Shown: in pieces, positions 35,101 through 44,600 of the stretch | Layout of the letters: each line of letters opens with the position of its first letter | Position numbering within the stretch: the stretch's first letter is position 1 | From: Thiocapsa bogorovii | GTDB taxonomy: Bacteria; Pseudomonadota; Gammaproteobacteria; Chromatiales; Chromatiaceae | Assembly: GCF_021228795.1 (NCBI RefSeq) | Contig: NZ_CP089309.1 | Coordinates: 1,116,001-1,180,000 of the forward strand | Direction: 5' to 3' | DNA: 64,000 nt | Notes under the pieces: generated by a model | Seen by the model: only the letters and a program-made list of their open reading frames with translations | Told to the model about the DNA's origin: nothing | The model's database searches: none | Made by a program: the position numbers and the translations under genes

Positions 35101-37203
35101 TCACTTGCTTTGCGGTTCCGAGGGGTTCTCATATCTCTCGAGCAAGACCTTCAGCGCATGCTCCTTGTTCGGGAAGAAGTGATCCCGTCCGACCCCCTCG
35201 ACAATGCCGGTTTTCTCGAAGACCGACATCACCTGATGCTTCAGCCCGCTGAAGTAGAGCCCGATACCGGCGTCCCGCAGCTGTTTTGCAACTTCGTTGA
35301 CCTTTTCCTCTCCCGACGCGTCGATCTCGTTGATTCCGCTGCCGATGATCAGGATCACCTTGGTCTTCGGAAACTCGGCAATGGCCTCCAGTACGATGTC
35401 CTCGAAATAAGCGACGGTGGAGAAGGTCAGCGAGCCGTCGAAGCGGACCGGCACCACCGTTTCGCTGACCGGCGCGAGATTGTGCGCCTTGATGCCCCCG
35501 AGCGTTCCATCGGGTTTGCGCGCGACGATCTCGGCGCGCGGACGCATACTCTTGATCAGATAGAGCAGCACGGTCAGAACGATGCCGAGGAGAATCCCGT
35601 TGGCGATCGCCGGGGCCATTGCAAGGGTCGCCAGAAAGGTGACGATCCCGACGATCGCGCCGCCACGGTCGACCTTCCAGGCGTGAACCAGCGGCGCGAC
35701 TCGAATGAGACCGAAGACGGCCATCATCACGATGACCGCCAACACCGACTGCGGCAGGCTGTAGAGGTAGGATGTGAAGAAGAGCAGGACGACCATCACA
35801 GCCAGCGCGCTGATCACGGCGAAGAGGCCGGTCTTGGCGCCCGTCTTGGCCGCGACGGCGGATCGCGAGAAGGATCCGCTGACCGTGTAGGAGCTGAAGA
35901 AGCTACCGACGATGTTGGCCAGCCCCTGTCCGACAAGCTCCTTGCTGGCGTTGATCCGCTCGCCTGTCGTGGTGGCGATGGCCTTGGAGATCGAGGTTGC
36001 CTCCATGAAACCGATCAGGGCCATCACGATCGCCGCCGGAAGCAGCGCGAGGACCAGATCCCAGTGCACCTCGGGCACGGCGAACTGCGGCAGCCCTTCG
36101 GGGATCGCCCCGACCACGGCCCCGCCCGAGGAGAGCGTCACCTCCGCGTCGTGGGTCTCGACGAAATGCCAGATCCGACCGTCGCGCGCCAATCCCTCGG
36201 GGACTTGGCCTTTGGCGAAGAGGAGCATCGGCCCGTCCGGAATCGGCGAGCCTTCCAAGCGGATCGCGTGCAGGGCGATGCGACGCGCGTTGTTGTGTGA
36301 CCGCGCCTGATCCAGCTCGTAATGGAAGAGACGGACCGACGCCGACAACTCCGCGGCGCGCTTGATGGCGTCCATCCCGCCCTCCTCCTCGAGGCGAGCG
36401 GCCTCGCGGCTGCGCTCCGCGATCAAAGCGGTGAGCGCTTTGATCCGCAACTCGGTCTGGCTGTAAGCCTCGATCGTCTCCACCGTCCGCACGTCTTGGA
36501 TCTGCTCGATCCCGACGGTCGACTTGTGCTCGAAGCCGATCAGCGCAGACACGGCGGTCGTTGCGAGCACCGCGATCAAGACGCCGGGGAGGCGAGGAGA
36601 GACCCGTTTGAGTGCGGTAATCAGAACAAAGGCCGCAAGTGCGAACATCAATGTCGGCCAGTGCGTCTCCCCGATCTGCTCCACGACGCGCCAGAGATCC
36701 GCGAGATAGAAATCCGAGCGAGGAAACGGCACGCCGATGACCTTGCTCAGCTGCGAGAGCCCGATGATCAGCGCCGCCGCGTTCGTGAACCCCACCACCA
36801 CGGGGCTCGACAGCAGGTTGACGATGGCTCCCAGCTTGAACAGGCCGAGTGCGAGTCGCAGCACGCCGACCATCAAGGCCAGCATGATCGAGAGCTCGAT
36901 GAAGCTCGCGCTCCCCGGCGTCGCGAAAGGGATGATCGCCGCTGCGGACATCAGCGAGAGCATCGCGACGGGGCCGGTGTGCAATTGACTCGACGAGCCC
37001 CACATCGACGCGATGATGACGGGAACAAAGGAGGCATAGAGTCCGTACACGACGGGCAACCCCGCCAGCTGTGCATAGGCCATCGATTGCGGCAGCAGCA
37101 CCAGAGCAACCGTGATGCCGGCGATCAAGTCGTCCCGCAGGCTCGACCGAGTCATGGGGAACCAGCGCAAAAACGGCAAGACAGGATACAAGCGTTCCAT
37201 CAT
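35101..37203 (-). CDS. SulP-family anion transporter with STAS domain and internal insertion
   Basis: A 700-residue transporter. The membrane domain opens DDLIAGITVALVLLPQSMAYAQLAGLPVVYGLYASFVP, the SulP signature, and continues with VVVGFTNAAALIIGLSQL. About residues 230-370 form a long hydrophilic insertion (from EHKSTVGIEQIQDV to VEVHWD), rich in charged helices, before NAs typical transport helices resume with FMEATSISKAIA. A STAS domain occupies about 590-695 (VRFDGSLTFSTVAYFED, IIGSGINEIDASGEEKV). The substrate may be sulfate or bicarbonate (BicA is a SulP); the sbtAB neighbours favour bicarbonate only weakly. The start is the Met pair at 37200-37203. Confidence 0.9.
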   Translation of the reverse strand: MMERLYPVLPFLRWFPMTRSSLRDDLIAGITVALVLLPQSMAYAQLAGLPVVYGLYASFVPVIIASMWGSSSQLHTGPVAMLSLMSAAAIIPFATPGSASFIELSIMLALMVGVLRLALGLFKLGAIVNLLSSPVVVGFTNAAALIIGLSQLSKVIGVPFPRSDFYLADLWRVVEQIGETHWPTLMFALAAFVLITALKRVSPRLPGVLIAVLATTAVSALIGFEHKSTVGIEQIQDVRTVETIEAYSQTELRIKALTALIAERSREAARLEEEGGMDAIKRAAELSASVRLFHYELDQARSHNNARRIALHAIRLEGSPIPDGPMLLFAKGQVPEGLARDGRIWHFVETHDAEVTLSSGGAVVGAIPEGLPQFAVPEVHWDLVLALLPAAIVMALIGFMEATSISKAIATTTGERINASKELVGQGLANIVGSFFSSYTVSGSFSRSAVAAKTGAKTGLFAVISALAVMVVLLFFTSYLYSLPQSVLAVIVMMAVFGLIRVAPLVHAWKVDRGGAIVGIVTFLATLAMAPAIANGILLGIVLTVLLYLIKSMRPRAEIVARKPDGTLGGIKAHNLAPVSETVVPVRFDGSLTFSTVAYFEDIVLEAIAEFPKTKVILIIGSGINEIDASGEEKVNEVAKQLRDAGIGLYFSGLKHQVMSVFEKTGIVEGVGRDHFFPNKEHALKVLLERYENPSEPQSK

Positions 37204-37419
37204 GACAACTCGTCCGGCTGATAGAAGAACACACACACGCTCGGCTGGCATGCGCGAAGGGTCAGCGACACTCTAGGGTAACCAGGTGTCGGCGGTCGGA
37301 CCAATCGATGATAGACGTCCCTGGCATAGCTGATTATCAATGGGTACCTCGTGGACAGGCCAGGGTGACCTGCTCTCCGTGGTCCCTGCGAGACAACGAC
37401 GGATCGCCAAGGCAGCGAT

Positions 37420-37574
37420 GTAGGGTGTGGTGAGGAACGAACCGCACCGAGACACGGTCCGGTCGGGTGCCGCCGTGCAAACGAGTCAATGTAGGGTGTG
37501 GTGGTGAGGTACGAACCGCACCGATGCACGGTCCGGTCGTGGCAAGGTGCGGTTCGTTCCTCACCACACCCTAC
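37420..37574. repeat. Cluster of three TAGGGTGTGGTGAGG...AACCGCACC repeats
   Basis: Two direct copies (37420-37464 and 37491-37539), each reading GTAGGGTGTGGTG, then ACGAACCGCACCGA and CACGGTCCGGTCG, followed by an inverted copy at 37546-37574 (GGTGCGGTTCGTTCC then TCACCACACCCTAC). The second and third can pair into a long hairpin. This is a dispersed intergenic repeat of unknown role. It ends 10 bases before the IS relic. Confidence 0.85.
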
Positions 37575-37584
37575 GCGATTGAGC

Positions 37585-38370
37585 GATCAGAGATCGAGCA
37601 GTTAAAACTTGCCTCGAGTGATCCAAGCGGCTGAAATATCGGCGCAAGGAGGTCCCGATGAGCAATCCGATCCCTCACCCGCAGGGTGAACCCGAAACCA
37701 CCGCGCTGGTGCCGCATGCCGGCCCGGTGGCGGTGGACACCTTTGGCGGCCGCGTCCACGTCGAGTGGGATGCGCAGGCGGCGGTCACCCCGCTGGGGCA
37801 GCTGCCGTTCTTCACCGAGTTTTTGCGCCTGGGCGGGCGCTTCGATGCCTGGGTCGAGAGCTGCCCGCTGAAGCTGACCAGCCCGAACGCCCCGAGCACG
37901 CGCGACGTTCTGGGTACCGCCATCCTGGCGGTGCTGTCCGGGCATCAGCGCTATGCCCACATCAGTGCCCTGCGCGGCGACACCATCAACGCCGCCCTGC
38001 TGGGCATGGAGGCGGTGGTGAGCGAGGACTCGGTGCGCCGCAACCTCGTGTGCATTCGCGGCGACCGCGACTGGGGCACCCAAGCCAACATGGCGCGGGC
38101 CGAGCAGGAGGGGATCCCCTATCTGTTCAAGCTGCGCATGACCTCCAAGGTCAAGCAGACCGTCGAGCGCCTGATGCGCGATGCCGAGTGGTGCGATGCC
38201 GGTCAAGGCTGGCAAGGGGACGAGACGACCCTGCGTCTGTCGGGCTGGAGCCGCGCACGGCGCGCCGTCGTGCTGCCGGCCCCGGCGTAACCGCCGAATC
38301 ACCCGCCTTGTGTACCCTCCCGTGGGCCGGAAACTGCCCGCGACGAGCGTCAACTGCTCTCTTTCGGATC
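37585..38370 (+). mobile_element. Internally deleted IS1380-family element
   Basis: This relic shares its ends and most of its surviving sequence with the full element at 56174-57861. The left end carries GAGCAGTTAAAACTTGCC and the right end the inverted CAACTGCTCTC. Both ends are worn, so I cannot give a clean target duplication; GATC occurs at both outer limits. About 900 bases are missing in two internal blocks. Confidence 0.75.
37658..38290 (+). pseudogene. Deleted IS1380-family transposase
   Basis: A 210-residue frame. The first 130 residues match the N-terminus of the transposase at 56250-57791 with one visible change (HQRYAH for HQRDAH). After SVRRNL about 100 residues, including the first catalytic Asp (in ILDTDVTVKPL), are missing. 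The frame resumes at CIRGDRDWGTQ. After ARRAVVL the C-terminal part with the catalytic Glu is also gone, leaving LPAPA. Both deletions keep the frame, but the product cannot transpose. Confidence 0.9.
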
Positions 38371-38413
38371 AATCGGTTCAGGTGCATCGGGCTGCCGCGA
38401 CATGAATCCCCCG

Positions 38414-39108
38414 TTAAGCCAAGGCGTGCGAATCGGACCCGCGAGGACGCGTCACCAGGACCCGAAACCCGGCACCCTGCGGACGCTGAGGGATGTACTC
38501 CATGCTGCTGCCGAGCGACTCTACGGCGCTTCGACTCGCCCAGAGCCCCAAGCCCCATCCGGGGATGTGGGCGTGCTGCGGCTCGCGCCAGAACTGCTCG
38601 AAGATGCGCTCGGCATCCGACGGCGCGATGCCCTGCCCCTGGTCCACGACCTCCAGCTCCAGCCGCTCGGGCGTGCTCGACAGGCCCAGGCGCACGCGCC
38701 CCGGACCGCCGTATTTGATGGCATTGCCGAGTTGGCGACATTCAGGCTCAGGATCGGCCCCGACGAGGCAAGCTGCGGGACGAGGTCGCGGCCGAGCGGC
38801 GCCGCGACGAACCAGCGGGCGCGTGGCTGATGACCGAGATGAATGTCGACGCGGGCCGGCGGCAGATCATCGCTCCCGATGAAGGCAGCAGCCGCCTCCC
38901 AGCTTTGTACATGCTCGGGCAGGACGCTGAACGCGATCGGTACCGCTGATACGACCAATACCGTCGAGGGACCCGAGGGCAGCAGCAAGACCGCGAACCG
39001 GATTCCGATCCAGCGATACCGGTCCTGCCCGAGCCTCGACATCCGACGGGTTCGCGACTGGATGGATGGCGAAGTCAAAGGGGGCATCTTCTGCTCGAAC
39101 TCGCTCAT
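38414..39108 (-). pseudogene. Broken sensor histidine kinase, ATPase end only
   Basis: On the minus strand one frame opens MSEFEQKMPPLTS and reads to RDLVPQLASSGPILSLNVAN. The adjacent frame then continues LGNAIKYGGPGRVRLGLSS, LELEVVDQGQGIAPSDAERIFEQFWRE and GWGLGLWASRSAVES. These are the N, G1 and G2 boxes of a HATPase domain. The frameshift lies near 38735. The phosphoacceptor His helix is missing and no response-regulator gene is adjacent, so I regard it as a remnant. The 5' limit is uncertain. Confidence 0.75.
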
Positions 39109-39264
39109 GCCGGCATTGCGGGTAAGACCGGCCATGCAAACCTTCCCTCCCGACAGGCCCTCCCAACCTCCGATACCGGGCAGGTGAGCGAAGCGTTGCC
39201 CGCTCGTCGGCCTTTCGGCAGCCTGGACCGCACCCTCAGGTGAACCGGAATCCGTCGCTCGCGA

Positions 39265-40155
39265 TCACCCGAGCGACCGAAGCGCCTCTGCGCCGCGCGC
39301 ATCGGGGATCACCTCGGTCACGGCCGCATCCCGACACAGCATCTCCTTGCGGTGAACCCAGACCACGAGGACCGCAACCGCAAGGAGGAAGACCGTGTCG
39401 TAGGGTTGCGCTTCCGGCCAAACGGGGTTGATCAGTTGGAAGTGAAACACGGCCGGCAGGAGGATGCTGCCGGCCGATGCATTGAACATCGGCGTCACGA
39501 TGACGCTGATGGCCACCGCCCCCAAGAAGAAGGGTGCGAACGACCAGTCCCCTTGCGGTGTGCCGCTCAAGAGGAACGCCGGCAGGTGCCACAACCCCCA
39601 AATCACCCCGAGGATCAGCGCGGCCCAGAGCGGGGCGAGCTTGCGCTGCAGGAGCGGCAGCGCCAACCCCCGCCAGCCGAATTCCTCGACCGGCCCCTTC
39701 ACGGCCATGAGCAAGATCGCCGTGGAGAGTGCGCCCGGCGAATCGAACGACAAGGCGCCCGTCAAGGGCCTACCCTGCACGGCGGCACCGGCATAGAAGA
39801 CCAGCGGAATGCCGACTAGAAGGAAACCGTACCAGCCAAAGGATGTGCGCCACAGCAGAAAACGGGCGAGAAAACGCTTCAGTCCCGCAAGGCCACCCTT
39901 ACGCGTGACGAGGATAAAGGCTGCGATCGCCGGGGCATAAACCGCCAGGAAGAACAGCGGGTGCTGGCCGGTCAGCGCCCCGAAGATCGTCGTCATGGGC
40001 TGCGGCAGGAAGATGAACAGTGCCAGAATCCCCCACGACAGCCCGAAGGTGATGAGGAAAAACGGGACCAACGCCATCACCGAGAGGGACGGATTGCGGG
40101 GATCGGATGCTCCTGAGACCACGGGTTTTCCTTCTGTTCGGTCGATGCGAGGCAC
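39265..40155 (-). CDS. CPBP-family intramembrane protease
   Basis: A 296-residue protein with about eight membrane segments. The CPBP (CAAX/Abi) motifs are all present: EEFGWRG (EExxxR), IWGLWHLPAF (FxxxH type) and the third-motif region FNASAGSILLPAVFHFQ. Eukaryotic relatives cut prenylated proteins; bacterial ones act in peptide maturation or immunity to self-made bacteriocins, and here the target is unknown. No bacteriocin genes are adjacent. An alternative start is the Met at residue 27, just before the first membrane helix. Confidence 0.9.
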   Translation of the reverse strand: MPRIDRTEGKPVVSGASDPRNPSLSVMALVPFFLITFGLSWGILALFIFLPQPMTTIFGALTGQHPLFFLAVYAPAIAAFILVTRKGGLAGLKRFLARFLLWRTSFGWYGFLLVGIPLVFYAGAAVQGRPLTGALSFDSPGALSTAILLMAVKGPVEEFGWRGLALPLLQRKLAPLWAALILGVIWGLWHLPAFLLSGTPQGDWSFAPFFLGAVAISVIVTPMFNASAGSILLPAVFHFQLINPVWPEAQPYDTVFLLAVAVLVVWVHRKEMLCRDAAVTEVIPDARGAEALRSLG

Positions 40156-40346
40156 CGTTATACGCCAATCGAAGCGTGGTCACGCTCGAAAGCATCTCGT
40201 GCGGCACGCATGAATCAACCGAGACCCTCGGACAACGCACCGGTGCCGGCGCGAGGCATTCGAATGGCCGCGGTTGGCACATCGCGCACACCCTCGGGCG
40301 CTGTAGGCCGATTATTTGCCGGAGATGGCCAAGCATCAATGTGTAG

Positions 40347-41003
40347 CGGGTTCATCGGGCACTAAAGTTTAGCCAAGTCGACGACAGCGCCCCGGAATCA
40401 GTCGATCTAATCTTCCTCTCACATCCGCATTGGGACCATATGGGCGGTCTGGACTCCGTCTTGGAGATGAATCCGCAGGCGACCGTCGTCGTCCACGAGG
40501 GTTTCTCGAAGCATCTGCTCAAGGATCTTCATGGCCTCTGCGGCGAGTTGGTTGTCGTCGGGGCGGATCCTGCGGAGCTTGCGCCCAGCGTCTTTTCAAC
40601 CGGCATACTCGACAGCGACCCTCCCGAGCACGCGATGGTCATCGAGGACGATGGGGTCACGGCAGCTATCAGCGGCTGTGCGCATCCCGGAATGGAGCGG
40701 ATCGTCGAGCAGGCCTCGCGCCTTTTGGGGAAGAAGATCAATTGGGCCATCGGCGGGTTTCACCTGATGTACTCGGACGCCTCGGGGATCGACCGGGCGA
40801 TTCGCGCGCTGCAGGCCTTCGACGTCGCCTACGTGGTACCGACCCACTGCACGGGAGACGCCGCGGGGGACGCGGTCCGTCATGCGTTCGGCGCGCGCTG
40901 CATCGATGGCGGCGTTGGCCGGGAGATCGGCCTTGTCGGACGGGTGAACCCGCTCGGGTCGCCGACAGGCGTCCATTTCGGCATGATGATCAAGACTCGC
41001 TAG
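40347..41003 (+). pseudogene. 5'-truncated metallo-beta-lactamase-fold protein
   Basis: The frame, open since a stop at 40344, reads FSQVDDSAPESVDLIFLSHPHWDHMGGLDSVLE. HPHWDH is the metal-binding HxHxDH motif, and later GCAHPGMERI and VPTHCTGD supply further His ligands; the end, GSPTGVHFGMMIK, is intact. The pattern resembles the MBL enzymes that act on small molecules such as 7,8-dihydropterin synthase-like proteins. No start codon precedes the motif, and an ATG at 40440 would remove it, so the gene has lost its beginning. It could still be expressed by an unseen start, but I doubt it. Confidence 0.75.
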
Positions 41004-41005
41004 AG

Positions 41006-41188
41006 ATGTCAGATCGAATGATGGACCTGCTCGGTGACTTGAGCGACGAGGTGATCGGAACGGTCCCCTACGTCACGGACCTGGTGAAGTCGGCCCTCTC
41101 CGGCCACCCGATCGATGAGCAACTGGCCGCGAAGCACGTCGACCCGATCGTACAGCGCCTGGAAGCCATCGCGTCGCAACGTGCTTGA
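41006..41188 (+). CDS. Small hypothetical protein
   Basis: Sixty residues: MSDRMMDLLGDLSDEVIGTVPYVTDLVKSALSGHP and a tail EQLAAKHVDPIVQRLEAIASQRA. It is acidic, helical and begins 2 bases after the stop of the truncated MBL gene, which suggests it was co-translated with it. No family is recognised. Bases 41189-41546 downstream hold no supported gene. Confidence 0.45.
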   Translation: MSDRMMDLLGDLSDEVIGTVPYVTDLVKSALSGHPIDEQLAAKHVDPIVQRLEAIASQRA

Positions 41189-41546
41189 CGATCCTCGGTG
41201 TGGAATCGCTGGAGTCAGAAGCCTGTGCTGCCTGGCCACGACGTCCGACGGCCGCATCGCGACCGACCCCGGCATCGCGTTGGGATCTGTCCGGTGCGGC
41301 TCGTTTACCCAACCGCGGCAAGTGGCCGTCGGACGGACGATCCGCAAGCGTATCCTCAGGGCGTTGGACGGGGCGATCGGCCTTGCTCTTGAGTCCGGCC
41401 ACCCAGACCTCGAGGGGCTCGTGACATCCGCTCCGCGGTGTCACGCATGCCCCGTGGCGCTCTGCGCCGCGTGCCACCATGGCCGCAATGGCGAACGAGA
41501 ACCCTGGAGCACTTGCTCATAAACCCGGCCAGGTCGCGGTCTGTTC

Positions 41547-41577
41547 GGTGGACTTCGCTATCGCTCGTCCACCCTAC
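41547..41577. repeat. Copy of the GGTGGAC...GTCCACCC palindrome
   Basis: CGGTGGACTTCGCTATCGC and CGTCCACCCTAC match the copy at 20621-20651 with a single change in the loop. It lies just after the end of the alpha-2-macroglobulin gene. Confidence 0.75.
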
Positions 41578-41611
41578 GGGCCGGCGTGTTGCTCAAAGGC
41601 GCCTCTCCCAC

Positions 41612-44600
41612 TCAGCGCACCGGCAGCATAACCTCTACCCTTCCCGTGTCCGTCCAAGCCCGCCGTTGCGGGCGGTACATATCCTCGACCGTCGCGGCGG
41701 GGTGGGCGAATACGCCCGGCGAGACGGCGCGCAGCCGGTAGGCGAGCTGGAAGCGGGTCGGGGCCTTCGGGCCTCGGTCGACGGCGGCGACGAAGCGGTC
41801 GGCGCGGAACTCGAGATGCTCGGCGGTTTCTTCGAGGCCCAGCCAGGCGATGTCGGCGATGTCGCCGGCCTTGATGAGACTGGGGTTGTCGATCTCGAAG
41901 CCTGCGGGGAGCGGGTCGTCGACGATGAGTCGGGCTTGGCGCTGCTCGTCTGCGCTGACGGTGATGACGGCGACCATGCGATCGCCTTGGGTGACGGCGG
42001 AGGGGTCGATGCGGCGGCCGTCCAGGTCGTAGTAGGCACGCTCGATCCGATAGCCGTCGCCGCCGGCGGGCTCGGGTGTCAGAGGGATGCCGCCGATGCT
42101 GACCAGGGCCTGCAGCGGACGTTGGCCCGCGTTGCCGACGATCAGGGGCAACGCGACTGCAGTGTCGGCCCCGAGTCGGCTGAACCAGGGACCGCTCCAG
42201 GATTCGCCCGCGAGTGTCAGCTGCGGTTTGTCGGCGCCCTGCATGAGGGCGTAGGCGGCGAGCAGCAGCCAGGCGTCGTCCTGGGTGCTGGTGTCGTTCG
42301 CGTTGACCCAGCCCTGCTCCAGCCGTCGGGCGAGGGCCTGTAGGTCGACCGCGCCGGTTGCGCTTTCGGCGGCCAGGGTCAGAACGGCGGCGCCGTCGCG
42401 TAGCTTGGAGCCGAAGTCGGCGCGCCAGGCGCCCTCGTCGTCGCCCTCCTCCAGCATATCGACTGCGGCACGGAAGACCCTGTCGGCACGCGGGCGGTCG
42501 CCCATGAGGGCCAGCCCCGCACCGAGCTGGGCCTTAGCCATGGGTGTGGAGAAGGCGTCGAGCTTGGTCTCGGCGTAATAGCGCAGGTCGCCGATGGCGG
42601 CGCGACCGTTGCGGGCGAGGACGTAGAGGGCGTAGGCGATGTCTTCGCCGCCGCTCGTGAAGTCCGGCACATAGGCCAGTCGGTTGCGCAGGTTGTCCAG
42701 CGCCATGTCGAAGGCGCGATCCGGAACGCTGTAGCCTCGCTCGCGCGCACGGGTCAGGAAGTCCGCGACATAGGCGTCGAGCCAGCCGTCGTCGCCGCCC
42801 GTACCCCAGAGCCCGAAGCTCCCGTTCGACGCCTGGTTGGCCAACACCTCGCCGATCGCCTCGCGAACCCGCTCGCGGATCTCGGCGTGGGTCCCGAGCC
42901 CGATGGTGGTTGCGACCGCGTTGAGATAAAGCATGGGCAATGCGCGGCTGGTGAGCTGCTCGGTGCAGCCGTAGGGGTAGCGATCCAGGCCCGTGACGAG
43001 GCCGGCGACATCCAACGGTCCCGCGCCTGTAATGGAGACCGAGAGCTCTCCGGTGCCGGGCAGCATCTCGGACCAGGCCGAGTCGTGCAGCCGCAGCTCG
43101 CCACCAGGTGCCAGATCCACGACCGAGTTGCGCGAGACGGCCGGGGCGTTGGAGCGGACCGGGATCCCCAGGGTCTTACTCAACGCCTGGCCGTCGGGCG
43201 TGCGCAGGACCAGGCTCAGGGTCTCGTCGCCGACCGAGACCGCCTCGATGGGGATCTGCACGGCAGTGCGTCCGCCCTGCGCCAAGGTCAGGATCCGTTC
43301 GGCCTGGTCGGCGGGAATGCGGACATGCCCGCCTTCGGTCGCAACCGTCAGGGTGACATCGCCCGCCGGTCCATCGACGTGCGTCAGCTCGAGCAAGAGG
43401 CGCGAGCTGTCTTCGGGTGCGAGGAAGCGCGGCAAGCTCGCCATCATCACGACCGGATCGCGCACCAGCAGATCCTCGACTGCATGGCCGACGCCTTGCT
43501 CGGACCAGGCCATCGCCATGACCCGCAGTGTGCCGTTGAAGTCCGGGATGTCGAAGGCGACGTTGGCCCGGCCTTGGGCGTCGAGACGGATGATCTCGGA
43601 TTGGAAGGCGACCAGCTCCTCGGTGGGCGGCGGGCCTTCGAGCCGGATCATGGCGCCGTCGCCGCCGGAGCGGACCACGCCGGCCACGCCCTGCATGCGG
43701 TCGATGAGCTGGCCGTAGAGGTCACGGACCTCCATGCCGAGACGCCGCTGGCCGAAATACCAGCGATCCGGTGCGGGAGATTCATAGCGTGTGAGATTCA
43801 GGATCCCGAGATCGACTGCGGCGAGGGTCACGTAGACCGGCTCGCCGGCCGGAGCGTTGGCGACCTGGATCGGGAACTCGAGCCGTTGGCGCGGGCGGAT
43901 CACGACGGCGGAATCCACGCCGAGTCCCACATCGAGCCGCCGATCCCCCGGATCGACCCCGGCCCAGGTCAGACCGATCGCGCGACCTGGCATGCGCCGG
44001 GCCTCCAGATCCATCGACCGATACAGCGTGGCGGTGACATAGGCGCCCGGCCCCCAGGCGCGCGTGACGGGGAGTTCCACTATCGCACCTTCTTCGGGGA
44101 CCTCCACAGTGCGCATCTCGATCAGCCGGTCGTCGATGACCATCACCAGGGCCACACCGGGGAAGCGCGGCTCGATGCGCGCCTTGAGCGTCTCGCCGAC
44201 CCGATACTCGGCCCGATCGAGCGAGACCTTGAGCAGATCCGGGGTGTCGACGGCGCGCGGGGCGACATACCAGCCGGCCTCGAATTCCAGATCCACGGGC
44301 AGAGCCGTTCCGTCCGGACCTTCGACACTCAGACGATAGCCACCCCACTCCACCCGAGCCTCGATGCGCGCGGCACCGGTCGCGGCGTCGATCTGACCCG
44401 ACTCCAGGGTGCCGGAGGCGACGCGTTGGGTCGAGACGATTGGCTCGTATTTCCAGCTCCCGTCGGACTCGTACCATTGAAAGTCGGTGGTCAGGCGCGA
44501 GAGTGTCCAGCGTAACCCTTCGGTCGGTTGGCGCTGGCCGTTCGGATCGTTGGCAGAATCGATCAGGATGATCTCGAAACCGGCGTTGCCGCCCTCCTCC

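Noticed and set aside
34987-37221. Long plus-strand frames opposite the SulP gene
   Set aside because: His/Arg/Asp-rich antisense shadows; the SulP frame is certain.
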